Below, one piece after another: positions 16,556 through 24,974 of a DNA stretch of 64,000 bases (position 1 is the first letter of the stretch; the number at the start of each line of letters is the position of its first letter). Source of the DNA: JAENVU01 sp963765075 (lineage in GTDB: Bacteria; Actinomycetota; Acidimicrobiia; IMCC26256; JAENVU01); the NCBI GenBank assembly GCA_963765075.1, contig CAVXVA010000007.1:124001-188000 (forward strand), in the 5' to 3' direction. Below the pieces are notes generated by a model. The model made no database searches and was not told where the DNA came from. It saw nothing but the letters and a program-made list of their open reading frames with translations. The translations under genes were made by a program, and so were the position numbers.

Positions 16556-17955
16556 GCGCCTTCGGGTACCCGTTGGATCTCACCGCAACGACTGCCTTTC
16601 GGCAGCACCTTCTCGGGGTTGGCGAGGCCATCGGGATCGAACGCGTCGCGCACCGCGGCCTGGAGCGCGAGGTCATCGGGGTCGAAGATCAATGGCATCG
16701 CGTCGCGTTTCTCGAGCCCGATCCCATGCTCGCCGGAGAGCACTCCCCCGGCGTCGATGCAGACGCGCAGGATCTCGTCTCCGGCGGCGTGCACCCGGTC
16801 CCACACTCCCGGCTCGCGACCGTCGAAGACGAGCAGGGGGTGAAGATTGCCGTCGCCGGCATGGAAAACGTTCATCGCGATGAGTTCGTAGCGCTCGGAG
16901 ATCTCGTAGACCTTGCGGATCACCTCGACGAGCTTCGTGCGCGGCACGACGGCGTCGTGCAGGTAGTAGTCGGGGGCGATCCGGGCCACCGCGCCGAACG
17001 CCGACTTCCGACCCTTCCAGAGCAGGGCCCGCTCCTCGGGGTCGACAGCAATGCGCACGGTGCGGGCGCCGTGCTCACGACACACCGAGTCGATCGCGGC
17101 GGTTTCGACCGCGACCCCTCCGGCCAACCCCGCGACTTCGACCAGGAGGACGGCCTCGGCATCACGGGGGAACCCGGCTCCCACGAAGTCTTCGACCGCC
17201 TGGGTGATCTTGGCGTCCATCATTTCGAGCGCGGCCGGCACGATGCCGGCGGCGATGATCGCGCTGACGGCGGACGCAGCATCGTCGATCGCAGTGAAGT
17301 CGGCGAGCAACGTGCGGATCTCGGGCGGGTCGAGCTGGAGCCGAACCGCAATCCGGGTGGCGATCCCCATCGTCCCTTCGCTGCCGACGAAGCCTCCACG
17401 GAGGTCGAGTCCGGGTAGGTCGGGCCCGAGGCTGCCAATCCGCTCCTCCGTGCCGTCGGCGAGCACCACGTCGACCGCGAGCACATGGGCGGAGGTGACC
17501 CCGGCCGACAGGCAGTGCGGTCCACCCGCATTCGTCCCGACGTTGCCGCCGATCGTGCACGCCTGCTGGGACGACGGGTCGGGCGCGTAGTGGAGGCCCA
17601 GGTGCGCGACCGCTCGGGTGAGGTCGAGATTCAGGACTCCGGGCTCTACCCACGCGACTCGGGCCTCGGCGTCGACCTCGAGGACCCGGTTCATGCGGGT
17701 GAGTGCGATGACGAGGGCGCCGTCGATCGGCGTCGCACCTCCGGCGAGGCCGGTACCACTGCCGCGGGCGACGAACGGCACGCGACAACGGTTGGCGGTC
17801 CGGACCGCAAAGGCCACCTCGTCGGCCGATTCGGGGAAGCAGACCGCGCCGGCGCGGCCACGCGCGGTTCCGCCATCACGTTCGTAGAGGGTGAGTTCGA
17901 GTGATTCGGTCCGCGCCCGGGCCTCGCCGAAGCGGCCGCGAAGCGCGGTGACCAG
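16546..17955 (-). CDS. glcD: Glycolate oxidase subunit GlcD (FAD-linked oxidase), start uncertain
   Basis: The main catalytic FAD subunit, oxidising glycolate or another 2-hydroxyacid. FAD domain: VPFVARGSGTGLAGGATP, CTIGGNVGTNAGGPH, and GGFVGSEGTMGI. The C-terminal FAD-oxidase domain has NVFHAGDGNLHPLL and LSGEHGIGLEKR. The family N-terminus (TLYERDGG then AVCFPESADEVAFAVR) is readable in frame up to a TAA at 17997-17995. No ATG, GTG or TTG lies between that stop and GTG 17817, which would cut into the FAD domain. I therefore give CTG 17955 as a provisional start (469 aa). ATC 17985 or an indel upstream are alternatives. Confidence 0.8.
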   Translation of the reverse strand: MVTALRGRFGEARARTESLELTLYERDGGTARGRAGAVCFPESADEVAFAVRTANRCRVPFVARGSGTGLAGGATPIDGALVIALTRMNRVLEVDAEARVAWVEPGVLNLDLTRAVAHLGLHYAPDPSSQQACTIGGNVGTNAGGPHCLSAGVTSAHVLAVDVVLADGTEERIGSLGPDLPGLDLRGGFVGSEGTMGIATRIAVRLQLDPPEIRTLLADFTAIDDAASAVSAIIAAGIVPAALEMMDAKITQAVEDFVGAGFPRDAEAVLLVEVAGLAGGVAVETAAIDSVCREHGARTVRIAVDPEERALLWKGRKSAFGAVARIAPDYYLHDAVVPRTKLVEVIRKVYEISERYELIAMNVFHAGDGNLHPLLVFDGREPGVWDRVHAAGDEILRVCIDAGGVLSGEHGIGLEKRDAMPLIFDPDDLALQAAVRDAFDPDGLANPEKVLPKGSRCGEIQRVPEGAWI

Positions 17956-18085
17956 ATCGGCGAAGGCGTTCGGTTCGGTGACGATCCGCCGATGTTACCG
18001 ACGCGCCCCACTACATTCGCTCCGTGGTCGAACTCGAGGCGGTCGGCCCGACCATTCCCCGCGTTCCCGGTGCCGAAGGAGATCA

Positions 18086-18859
18086 ATGACTGCCCCCGTC
18101 CGCGAATGGGTCACGTTCCAGGACCCGAAGCGCAAGAAGCATGTGTGGCATGTGGACGTCACGTTCATGATGTCGAACTACCTGTGCATCTTCGGGCAGG
18201 GGTGCCAAGGAGTCCTGACTGAGAAGTCACCGGAGATGAGCCAAGGATGTTGCTCCTACGGCGCGCACTCGTCGGGGGCCAAGGACCGCAAACTCGTCGA
18301 CAAGGTGGCCGCGAAACTCACCCCCGACGACTGGCAGTTCATCAAGAAGGGTCAGGGCAAGAAGGGTGTGTGGGCGAAGATCGGCAAGGACGACTACCGC
18401 ACGCGCCTGGTCGACGATGCCTGCATCTTCCTCAACCGGCCCGGGTTCACCGCCGGAGCGGGCTGCGCGTTGCACGTGTATTCGATGCGGACCGGTGTGC
18501 ATCACAGCGACGTGAAGCCGGAAGTGTGCTGGCAGGTGCCGCTGCGCAACATCGAGGAGTTCGACGACGACGCCGAGGACGGCATCGTGCACCATCGACT
18601 CACGGAGTTCGCCCGACACGGGTGGGGCGAAGGCGGCGAGGAGTTCGCCTGGTGGTGTACCGAAGCGCCCGAGGCATTCATCGGCACCGAGCCGGTGTAC
18701 CGGAGTCTCGAACCTGAAATCCGCAAGATGGCGGGAGACGAACTCTTCGAGAGCATCGCCGACTATCTCGACGCCCGCCGCGCCGTATCGACGCCCCGGG
18801 TACCCCACCCGGCCGAGACGCCCGTGCGTCTGTCTCCGACCCGGCGTTCCCGGGCCTGA
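18086..18859 (+). CDS. Cysteine-rich conserved actinobacterial protein of unknown function
   Basis: A 257-residue soluble protein, preceded by AAGGAG 5 nt from ATG 18086. It has a striking cysteine pattern: CIFGQGCQGV, SQGCCSYGAH, DDACIFLN, GAGCALH and PEVCWQVP, then EFAWWCTEAPEAF. The pattern recalls CxxC...CC iron-sulfur or zinc clusters of the YkgJ/FliB type, but the spacing differs. I recognise it only as a conserved hypothetical of actinobacteria. It may bind a metal cluster and act in modification or redox chemistry (inference). It lies 42 bp before the gamma-carbonic anhydrase gene on the same strand, so metal-linked co-function is possible. Confidence 0.75.
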   Translation: MTAPVREWVTFQDPKRKKHVWHVDVTFMMSNYLCIFGQGCQGVLTEKSPEMSQGCCSYGAHSSGAKDRKLVDKVAAKLTPDDWQFIKKGQGKKGVWAKIGKDDYRTRLVDDACIFLNRPGFTAGAGCALHVYSMRTGVHHSDVKPEVCWQVPLRNIEEFDDDAEDGIVHHRLTEFARHGWGEGGEEFAWWCTEAPEAFIGTEPVYRSLEPEIRKMAGDELFESIADYLDARRAVSTPRVPHPAETPVRLSPTRRSRA

Positions 18860-18901
18860 GTTCCATCGAGCCGCTCCCCCCAAAGATAGAAGGAGATCAC
18901 G

Positions 18902-19432
18902 ATGCCGCACTACGACTTCGAAGGGTTGCGGCCGCAGGTGCACGCCACTGCGTTCATCGCACCGACCGCCACGCTCGTGGGTGACGTGATCGTCGAAGCC
19001 GGGGCATCGGTCTGGTACGGAGCGGTCATTCGCGCCGACTACTCCCCGGTCGTGATTCGGGCCGGTGCCAACATCCAGGACGGTGCCGTCCTGCACGGCC
19101 CACCCGGGCTCACGACCGAGGTGGGTCGCGGCGCCACGGTCGCCCACAACTGTGTCGTCCATGGCGCGATCCTCGGCGACGAGTGTCTGGTCGCCAACGG
19201 ATCGATCGTGCTCGACGGTGCGACGATTGGCGCCGGCGCGCTGGTCGCCGCCGGATCGGTCGTCGCCGCGGGCACCACCATCCCGCCGGGCATGCTGGCC
19301 GCCGGTGCGCCTGCCGTCGTGAAGCGCGGGGTCGAGGGATCGCCGGCGCACTTCTGGGTGAAGGCCAATCCGCCGGCCTACGCCGAACTGGCGCAACGCC
19401 ATCGGGTCGGCATCACCTGGCTGCGCGACTGA
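18902..19432 (+). CDS. Gamma-carbonic-anhydrase-family protein (left-handed beta-helix)
   Basis: A 176-residue hexapeptide-repeat trimer of the gamma-CA family. The metal site is intact: R44, D46, Q59-D60, H65 (VLHGP), H82 and H87 (AHNCVVHG). The left-handed beta-helix runs from about residue 15 to 135, followed by the usual C-terminal helix. Many bacterial members show low or no hydratase activity and some act with acyltransferases, so the carbonic anhydrase label is a family name. AGAAGGAGATCACG just before the ATG gives a good ribosome site. Convergent with the deaminase gene. Confidence 0.88.
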   Translation: MPHYDFEGLRPQVHATAFIAPTATLVGDVIVEAGASVWYGAVIRADYSPVVIRAGANIQDGAVLHGPPGLTTEVGRGATVAHNCVVHGAILGDECLVANGSIVLDGATIGAGALVAAGSVVAAGTTIPPGMLAAGAPAVVKRGVEGSPAHFWVKANPPAYAELAQRHRVGITWLRD

Positions 19433-19450
19433 CCGGTTCGCTCTGCCGAG

Positions 19451-19945
19451 TCAGTAGCTGACGACGTCGTCCTGGGCGACGACGAGTTCGATTCCCGCAT
19501 GGGCAAACATGGAGCGGGTGTCGGCTCCGGCGTGGTAGCGAGCCGCGGCCACGACCCGGGTGACCCCGGCGCTGATGATGAGCAATGCGCACGTCCGGCA
19601 GGGCTCCATCGTGCAATACAGCGTTGCCCCCTCCAGCAGGATGCCGTACCGGGCGGCCTGGCAGAGCGCGTTCTGTTCTGCGTGAATGGTGCGGACGCAA
19701 TGTTCTCTGACCGAGTCGTCTTCGGCGACCACGCGCCGCAGCATGTGACCGACCTCGTCGCAGTGCGGGAACCCCGGCGGACTCCCGACGTAGCCGGTGC
19801 AGAGGATGCGCTTGTCTCGCACGATGACACAGCCACTCCGGCCGCGATCGCAGGTCGCCCGCCGGCCCACCTCGGTCACGAGGTTCAGGAAGTAGTCGTC
19901 CCAATCCGGCCGGTGATCGCGGGTCGGCGTCGCGGCATCAGGCAT
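19451..19945 (-). CDS. Deoxycytidylate (dCMP) deaminase family protein
   Basis: A 164-residue zinc deaminase. H88-A-E90 (HAEQNA) and P-C116-x2-C119 (EPCRTC) form the zinc and proton-shuttle site. A second Cys/His set in the first half (TCDRGRSGC, FPHCDEVGH) matches the extra zinc site of dCMP deaminases. Expected reaction: dCMP to dUMP for thymidylate synthesis. It is 5 bp downstream of the SDR gene on the same strand and probably co-transcribed with it and the GroES-like gene. Confidence 0.85.
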   Translation of the reverse strand: MPDAATPTRDHRPDWDDYFLNLVTEVGRRATCDRGRSGCVIVRDKRILCTGYVGSPPGFPHCDEVGHMLRRVVAEDDSVREHCVRTIHAEQNALCQAARYGILLEGATLYCTMEPCRTCALLIISAGVTRVVAAARYHAGADTRSMFAHAGIELVVAQDDVVSY

Positions 19946-19950
19946 CGGTG

Positions 19951-20694
19951 TCAGCCGTGGAGCAGGGCGCCGCCGTCGACCACGAGCGACGACCCGGTGA
20001 TCCAGCCGGCGGCGTCGGAGCAGAGGAACATCGCGGCGCGGGCGATGTCACCGGGCTCGCCCAAGCGGTGGAGGGGCAGGGTCTTCGCGATGGCGGCTTC
20101 GTGGGTTTCCCAGAGGGCCCGAGCCATGTCGGTCTTCACGAGCCCCGGTGCAATGGCGTTGACCCGGACGCCCGGCGCGAGCTCGGCGGCGAGGGTACGG
20201 GTCATGTGCAACAGCGCGGCCTTGGTCGCGTTGTACGCGCCGATCGAGGTCTCGACCGACATGCCACCGATCGACGCGATGTTGAGCACGCTGCCCCCGT
20301 GCTCCTGCATCGATGCTTGCCACGCGAGTTGGGTCCACATCAGGGGCCCGGCCCAGTTGACCGAGATGGTCTTGTCGAGACGCGCCCGATCGATGTCGAT
20401 CATCTTGCCCATGTAGGGATTCGTCGCCGCGTTGTTGACGAGGATGTCGATTCGCCCGAACCGTTCGATCGTCGCGTCGACACAGGCCCGGGCATCGTCA
20501 GGATTGCCTGCGTTGGCGGCGAACCACGCGGCGTCACCGTCGAGGGTCGCGACGGCAGCCTCCAACGCGTCGGCCTTCCGTGACGAGATCATCACCTTCG
20601 CGCCGCCGGCCGCCATTTCTTGTGCGATCGCGAGGCCGATACCGCGCGATCCGCCCGTGATCAGCGCGACGCGATCGTCGAGTCGGACATCCAT
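19951..20694 (-). CDS. Short-chain dehydrogenase/reductase (classical SDR)
   Basis: A 247-residue NAD(P)-dependent oxidoreductase. TGGSRGIG sits at about residues 10-17, NNAATNP is the structural motif, NIASIGGM carries the catalytic Ser, and YNATK gives the Tyr-x3-Lys pair. The C-terminal WITGSSLVVDGG is standard. Substrate unknown; 3-oxoacyl or alcohol dehydrogenases share this layout. ATG 20694 has GGAG 9 nt upstream, while GTG 20700 is only 3 nt from it, so the ATG is preferred. It lies 12 bp after the GroES-like gene. Confidence 0.87.
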   Translation of the reverse strand: MDVRLDDRVALITGGSRGIGLAIAQEMAAGGAKVMISSRKADALEAAVATLDGDAAWFAANAGNPDDARACVDATIERFGRIDILVNNAATNPYMGKMIDIDRARLDKTISVNWAGPLMWTQLAWQASMQEHGGSVLNIASIGGMSVETSIGAYNATKAALLHMTRTLAAELAPGVRVNAIAPGLVKTDMARALWETHEAAIAKTLPLHRLGEPGDIARAAMFLCSDAAGWITGSSLVVDGGALLHG

Positions 20695-20706
20695 GGTCAC
20701 GCGCTC

Positions 20707-21063
20707 CTAGAGGTAGAGACCGGTCTGGCCGCCCTCGCGCTCCGAGGCGACGGCATGAACGTCACGTTCGCGCAGGATCAGGTAGTCGTCGCCGCGGATT
20801 TCGACCTCGAATCCGGCATCCGGGGCGAACAGGACGCGGTCGCCGGACTCGACGTTGCGAACCGTCGGTCCGACCTGGATCACCTCGGCCCAGACCAGGC
20901 GACGATCGACGTTGGCGGTGGCCGGGATCAGAATCCCGGATCGCGATTTGCGCTCCCCGGCGCCGGTGTCGGGTTGGCAGAGCAGCCGATCGGCGGTCAT
21001 GCGGATCGCATGCTTGCTGTCGAGCGAGTCGGCAGCGGCGCGAAGTGGAGTCGGGTCAGGCAC
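20707..21063 (-). CDS. GroES/Cpn10-like protein, divergent
   Basis: A 118-residue protein with a GroES-like beta-barrel: TADRLLCQPD, then KSRSGILIPATANVD (mobile-loop region), VIQVGPTVRNVESGDRVLFAPDAG, and a closing DYLILRERDVHAV. Canonical Cpn10 has about 97 residues and a hydrophobic mobile loop. This one carries about 20 extra N-terminal residues, so it may be a second, specialised co-chaperonin-like protein and not the housekeeping groS. No groL is nearby. GTG 21063 follows TATCCT by 7 nt, which suggests a leaderless mRNA. Confidence 0.7.
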   Translation of the reverse strand: MPDPTPLRAAADSLDSKHAIRMTADRLLCQPDTGAGERKSRSGILIPATANVDRRLVWAEVIQVGPTVRNVESGDRVLFAPDAGFEVEIRGDDYLILRERDVHAVASEREGGQTGLYL

Positions 21064-21070
21064 GGCGCGC

Positions 21071-21076
21071 AGGATA
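21071..21076 (-). promoter_or_regulatory. Predicted -10 box of the GroES-like gene
   Basis: TATCCT on the - strand, 7 nt before GTG 21063. It lies back to back with the ctaB promoter. Confidence 0.45.
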
Positions 21077-21108
21077 GCGGTGCTTCGTGAATGGGCGGAA
21101 TCGACTGC

Positions 21109-21114
21109 TACCGT
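21109..21114 (+). promoter_or_regulatory. Predicted -10 box of ctaB
   Basis: TACCGT followed by 8 nt and GTG 21123. The other in-frame GTGs are too close (21117) or upstream (21087). Confidence 0.4.
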
Positions 21115-21122
21115 CCGTGGTC

Positions 21123-22055
21123 GTGGCTGCGCTCCCGGACGATCTTGCACCTGTGGTATCGGTACCCGTTGCCCCGTCTCGGGGATTTCTCACGACCCTG
21201 CGCATCTACTTCATGCTCACCAAGCCACGGGTCATCGAGCTGCTGCTGGTGACCACGGTGCCGGCGATGGTGCTCGCCGCCGGAAAGCTGCCCAGTGCGG
21301 GCCTCATCGGCGCGGTGCTCCTCGGCGGCACGCTCTCCGCCGGTGGCGCGAACACGATCAACTGTTGGATCGAGCGCGACCGCGACCAGGTGATGCGCCG
21401 GACGCACTCCCGACCCTTGCCGGCCGGCGAGGTTGCGCCCAACTCGGCGCTGGTCTTCGGTCTCGTGCTCGAAGTGGTGGCCTTCGTGTGGTTGGCCCTC
21501 GCAGTCAATCTGCTCTCGGCCGTCCTGTCGGTGAGCGCCATGCTCTTCTACGTCTTCGTGTACACGATCTGGCTGAAGCCGCGGAGCCCGCAGAACATCG
21601 TCATCGGTGGCGCGGCCGGCGCGGTCCCCGTGCTGGTCGGCTGGGCATCGGTCACCAACTCGCTCGCGGTGCCGGCGTGGATCATGTTTGCCATCGTCTT
21701 CTGCTGGACCCCCCCGCACTTCTGGGCGCTGTCGGTGCGCTACCGCGACGACTACGAGAAGGCCGGTATCCCGATGCTGCCCGTGGTCGTCGGCATTGCC
21801 GCCGCGTCGCGTCAGATCCTCGTCTACGCGATCGTGACCGTCGTCGTGTCCCTCGCACTGGTGCCGACCACCGACCTCGGGTGGATCTACGGCATCGCCG
21901 CGTTGGTCAGCGGCGGCCTGTTCGTGTTCGGAGCCGCGCAGCTCGTGGTGCAGGCCACGCCCGAACGGGCGATGAAGCTGTTCCACTACTCGAACACCTA
22001 CTTGTCGCTGCTCTTCGTTGCCATCGCGGTCGACGTGCTCGTCCGTGGCCACTGA
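21123..22055 (+). CDS. ctaB: Protoheme IX farnesyltransferase (heme O synthase)
   Basis: An integral membrane UbiA-family prenyltransferase that adds a farnesyl group to heme B, giving heme O for cytochrome oxidase. The Asp-rich motif is NCWIERDRDQVMRRT, and the later loop YRDDYEKAGIPMLP is typical of CtaB. About eight to nine hydrophobic helices follow an early MLTKPRVIELLL. The start is uncertain: GTG 21123 suits a leaderless transcript, and GTG 21087 would add 12 residues. Heme O is then oxidised by CtaA, encoded 17 kb away. The 3' end overlaps the TlpA-like gene by 11 nt. Confidence 0.92.
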   Translation: MAALPDDLAPVVSVPVAPSRGFLTTLRIYFMLTKPRVIELLLVTTVPAMVLAAGKLPSAGLIGAVLLGGTLSAGGANTINCWIERDRDQVMRRTHSRPLPAGEVAPNSALVFGLVLEVVAFVWLALAVNLLSAVLSVSAMLFYVFVYTIWLKPRSPQNIVIGGAAGAVPVLVGWASVTNSLAVPAWIMFAIVFCWTPPHFWALSVRYRDDYEKAGIPMLPVVVGIAAASRQILVYAIVTVVVSLALVPTTDLGWIYGIAALVSGGLFVFGAAQLVVQATPERAMKLFHYSNTYLSLLFVAIAVDVLVRGH

Positions 22056-22647
22056 GCCGAGTTCCCGGTCACGGCCTCCTCGGCGACGCCACGGCGGGGT
22101 CCTGCTCGGCGCACTCGCCCTGGCCATCGTGATCGCGGCCGGCATCGGTGCGGTCCTGAAGTCCGACGACGACGACAGCCTCGAAATCGACGCCGGCCCG
22201 GCCAAGACCCGAGTCGCCGGCGTGGCGACCGTCGGGTCGGTTGCCCCGGCCATCGATCTCCCCAGCCTGACCGGCGGGAAACGGGTCCGGTTGGCGGACT
22301 ATCGCGGTCGGCCGGTCATCGTGAACTTCTTCGCGTCCTACTGCGTGCCCTGTCGCGAGGAGTTTCCCGTGCTCCAGGCGCTGCACGAGGACCATCCCGG
22401 AGTCGCGATCGTCGGGGTCAGCTACAAGGACATTCCCTCCGACGCACGCGGGTTCGCCCGCGACTATGACGCGAACTGGATCCTGGCCAATGGCGGCAAC
22501 GACGACCCCGCGGGGCGCGCCTACGGGGTGCGGGCGATTCCCCAGACGTTCTTCATCGATCGGACTGGGGTGATCCGGGCACGGGCGTTCGGGCTGCCGT
22601 CATCCGCGGCGCTCGAGAAGGCCGTCGCGACCATCAGCGCGAAGTAG
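22045..22647 (+). CDS. TlpA/ResA-type membrane-anchored thioredoxin-like protein
   Basis: A 200-residue protein with one N-terminal membrane anchor (about residues 18-37) and an extracytoplasmic thioredoxin fold. The redox motif is CVPC in FFASYCVPCREE. A cis-Pro IPQTFFIDRTG and the VGVSYKD segment are typical of the TlpA/ResA/CcmG group. These reduce disulfides during cytochrome c or oxidase assembly. Position directly after ctaB, with an overlap, supports a role in cytochrome oxidase biogenesis (inference). GTG 22045 was chosen as the only start before the anchor. Confidence 0.85.
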   Translation: MATEPSSRSRPPRRRHGGVLLGALALAIVIAAGIGAVLKSDDDDSLEIDAGPAKTRVAGVATVGSVAPAIDLPSLTGGKRVRLADYRGRPVIVNFFASYCVPCREEFPVLQALHEDHPGVAIVGVSYKDIPSDARGFARDYDANWILANGGNDDPAGRAYGVRAIPQTFFIDRTGVIRARAFGLPSSAALEKAVATISAK

Positions 22648-22668
22648 AACTCGGTAGCGTTGCGCTCT

Positions 22669-23682
22669 GTGGCCGGCGACCGACGTGGAGTCCCTGAGAC
22701 GCCGAGCGCGCCCGGTTGGTATCCCGACCCGTGGAGCGCCACCGGTACCGGTGAGCGGTACTTCGATGGGGAGCGGTGGGGAACGAGTGAACGACCCCGG
22801 GCCCGGCACTCCGACCTGCCCGAGGTCGAGGTTCCGACGCGGCGCCTACGCACACCGCGGCGATCTCGCCGATCGCTGATTCCGATCGCGGTGATGGTGG
22901 CGTTGGTCGCGGCGGTGTGGTTCTTCCAACGTCCCGACTCCACGGCGACCACGCCGCGAGCATCCGACTCGACCGTCCCGAGTGCGCCGGCGTCGCGGGT
23001 CTTGACCAGTCGACCCCCACCGTCGCAGGAACAGGCATCCTCGCCGCTCGGCCGGCCCCCGCGGGCGCCGGCGGGCACGGGCGGATACGACTTCGTCCGT
23101 ACCCAACCCTCGCGGGCCGATGATCCGGTGGCGTACGACCCGTGTCGGCCGATTCACTACGTGATCAACCCGGACGGGGCGCCCGACGGTGGTTCCCGCC
23201 TGGTTCGCGACGCCCTGACGAAGACCAGCCGGGCGACCGGGTTGCGCTTCGTCAGCGACGGCACGACCAAGGAGTCGCCGTCCAATGATCGGGAGCCGTA
23301 CCAACCGAACCGCTACTCCGAGGCGCGCTGGGCACCGGTGCTGATCGCCTGGCGGGATGCCCGGAGCTATCCCGGGCTGGACGGTTCGGTGGCCGGGATC
23401 GGAGGGTCCACCGCGGTGTCGACCACCAGCGGTGACTACGTGCTGGTGACCGGACAGATCGTGCTCGATCGCGAGCAGCTGTCGAGCGCCACCGGAACTC
23501 CGCGCGAAACGGTGCAGGCCATCATCCAGCACGAACTGGGCCACGTCGTCGGGCTCGACCACGTCACCGATCGTTCACAACTCATGTTCTCGGAGTCGGA
23601 GTTCAACGTCCAGGACTTCGGCGACGGCGACCGCCGAGGTCTCCGCCGGGTCGGCTTGGGTCGGTGCTACCCGGAAATGTGA
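22669..23682 (+). CDS. DUF2510 membrane protein with a matrixin-like zinc metalloprotease domain
   Basis: A 337-residue protein in three parts: an N-terminal DUF2510 motif (APGWYPDPWS) about residues 15-45, one membrane helix near 68-85, then a low-complexity linker and an extracellular protease domain. The zinc motif HELGHVVGLDH and the downstream LMFSE resemble the M10/matrixin family HExxHxxGxxH plus Met-turn. Likely a surface zinc protease, substrate unknown. GTG 22669 is preferred, with TTG 22660 possible; GTAGCG lies shortly upstream. It follows the TlpA gene by 21 bp. Confidence 0.78.
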   Translation: MAGDRRGVPETPSAPGWYPDPWSATGTGERYFDGERWGTSERPRARHSDLPEVEVPTRRLRTPRRSRRSLIPIAVMVALVAAVWFFQRPDSTATTPRASDSTVPSAPASRVLTSRPPPSQEQASSPLGRPPRAPAGTGGYDFVRTQPSRADDPVAYDPCRPIHYVINPDGAPDGGSRLVRDALTKTSRATGLRFVSDGTTKESPSNDREPYQPNRYSEARWAPVLIAWRDARSYPGLDGSVAGIGGSTAVSTTSGDYVLVTGQIVLDREQLSSATGTPRETVQAIIQHELGHVVGLDHVTDRSQLMFSESEFNVQDFGDGDRRGLRRVGLGRCYPEM

Positions 23683-23716
23683 GCCGGATCCCTCGCAGGC
23701 CTGGCATCGTGAGGAG

Positions 23717-24262
23717 ATGACGAACAGCATCCGGTTCGGGCAGCGTCGGGACGGGCCGGCCCTCCAGGAGATCGAACGACTGGCGGGCGCTCGATTCGCC
23801 GAGGTCGGCTTCGCCGAGGTGGCCGCGCACGACCCGTTGTCGATCGGCGAGCTTCACGACTCCATGCTGGCCCGCCGCTGCTGGGTCGCAGTCGACGACA
23901 TCGACCAGCCGGTGGGCTATGTCGTCCTCGACGAGTTGGACGGCTGCCCCCATGTCGAGCAGGTCAGCGTGCATCCGGATCATCAGGGCCGCGGTTGGGG
24001 TCGCCGGCTGATGGACGAAGTCGAGACGTGGGCGGTCACCCACGGCTACGGCGCGGTGACGTTGACGACGTTTTCCGACGTTGCGTGGAACGGGCCCTGG
24101 TACGCAGCGCGGGGATACTCCGTGATGACCGAGACGGAGATCGGGCCCGAGCTGGCGGCGCGGCGCGCGGAGGAAGCAGCCCACGGGTTGGATCCGGCCG
24201 ACCGCTCGTGCATGATCAAACGGGTGCGCCCAGTCGGCGCGCTCAGGCCTCTTCCCACTTGA
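23717..24262 (+). CDS. GNAT-family N-acetyltransferase
   Basis: A 181-residue acetyl-CoA-dependent acetyltransferase. The acetyl-CoA loop is HQGRGWGRRLMDE, preceded by HVEQVSVHPD, and the last strand region WYAARGYSVM is typical. The acceptor (protein, amine or antibiotic) cannot be told. GAGGAG lies just before ATG 23717. Its 3' end overlaps the ABC permease gene on the other strand by 20 bp (convergent). Confidence 0.85.
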   Translation: MTNSIRFGQRRDGPALQEIERLAGARFAEVGFAEVAAHDPLSIGELHDSMLARRCWVAVDDIDQPVGYVVLDELDGCPHVEQVSVHPDHQGRGWGRRLMDEVETWAVTHGYGAVTLTTFSDVAWNGPWYAARGYSVMTETEIGPELAARRAEEAAHGLDPADRSCMIKRVRPVGALRPLPT

Positions 24263-24974
24263 ACCACCGGGCCGCGGCGAGCGGTGCGGCGATGGCCCAG
24301 ATGACCAGGACGACGAAGGCGCCGGTCGGAAACGTTTGATGGTTCAACACCGCGCGGACACACTCGGCCAGCGCGGCCGCCGGGAGCAGACGGGCGATCG
24401 ACTCGACGGCGTCGGGCAGGCGACTCAACGGGTACGCCATACCGCCGAGGAACATCAGGACCAGGAACAAGGCATTGGCCAGGGCCAGGTTCGCCTCGGC
24501 GCGCAGGGTGCCGGCCATGAACATGCCGATGCCGGCGAACGCGATGGTGCCGAGCAGGAGGAGCCCGATCGCCGGGATGATCGTGGCTTCGAGCCGCCAT
24601 CCCAGGGCGACACCCGTGGCCACGATGGCGGCCACTTGCAGTATTTCGATCGCGATGACGTTCAACGTCTTTGCCCCCAGCAGGCCGCCCCGTGAAAGTG
24701 GCGTCGAGCCGAGGCGTTTGAGTACGCCGTACCGGCGCTCGAAGCCGGTGGCGATGCCCAGGCTCACCATCGCGCTGGCCATCACGGCGAGCGACAACAC
24801 GCCCGGGACGAGGAAGTCGACGGGATCACCGCTGACCGAGCTGAGCCGGTTCACCTTCCCGAAGAAGACCAGGATGCCGATCGGGATCGCCAAGGTGACG
24901 AGGAGGCTCTCACCCCGCCGCAGCGTCATCGACAGTTCGAGTTTGGTCTGGGCGATGACCGCCTTGGTGTTCAT
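24243..24974 (-). CDS. ABC-2 type transporter permease
   Basis: A 243-residue membrane subunit with six predicted helices: an N-terminal LLVTLAIPIGILVFF segment, a coupling region around ERRYGVLKRLGSTPLSR, and closing helices near FVVLVIWAIAAPLA. It would form the channel of an exporter with the ATPase encoded directly upstream. The GVLKRLGSTPL motif is typical of ABC-2 permeases of the DrrB/NodJ type. ATG 24974 overlaps the ATPase stop (ATGA). Substrate unknown. Confidence 0.87.
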   Translation of the reverse strand: MNTKAVIAQTKLELSMTLRRGESLLVTLAIPIGILVFFGKVNRLSSVSGDPVDFLVPGVLSLAVMASAMVSLGIATGFERRYGVLKRLGSTPLSRGGLLGAKTLNVIAIEILQVAAIVATGVALGWRLEATIIPAIGLLLLGTIAFAGIGMFMAGTLRAEANLALANALFLVLMFLGGMAYPLSRLPDAVESIARLLPAAALAECVRAVLNHQTFPTGAFVVLVIWAIAAPLAAARWFKWEEA

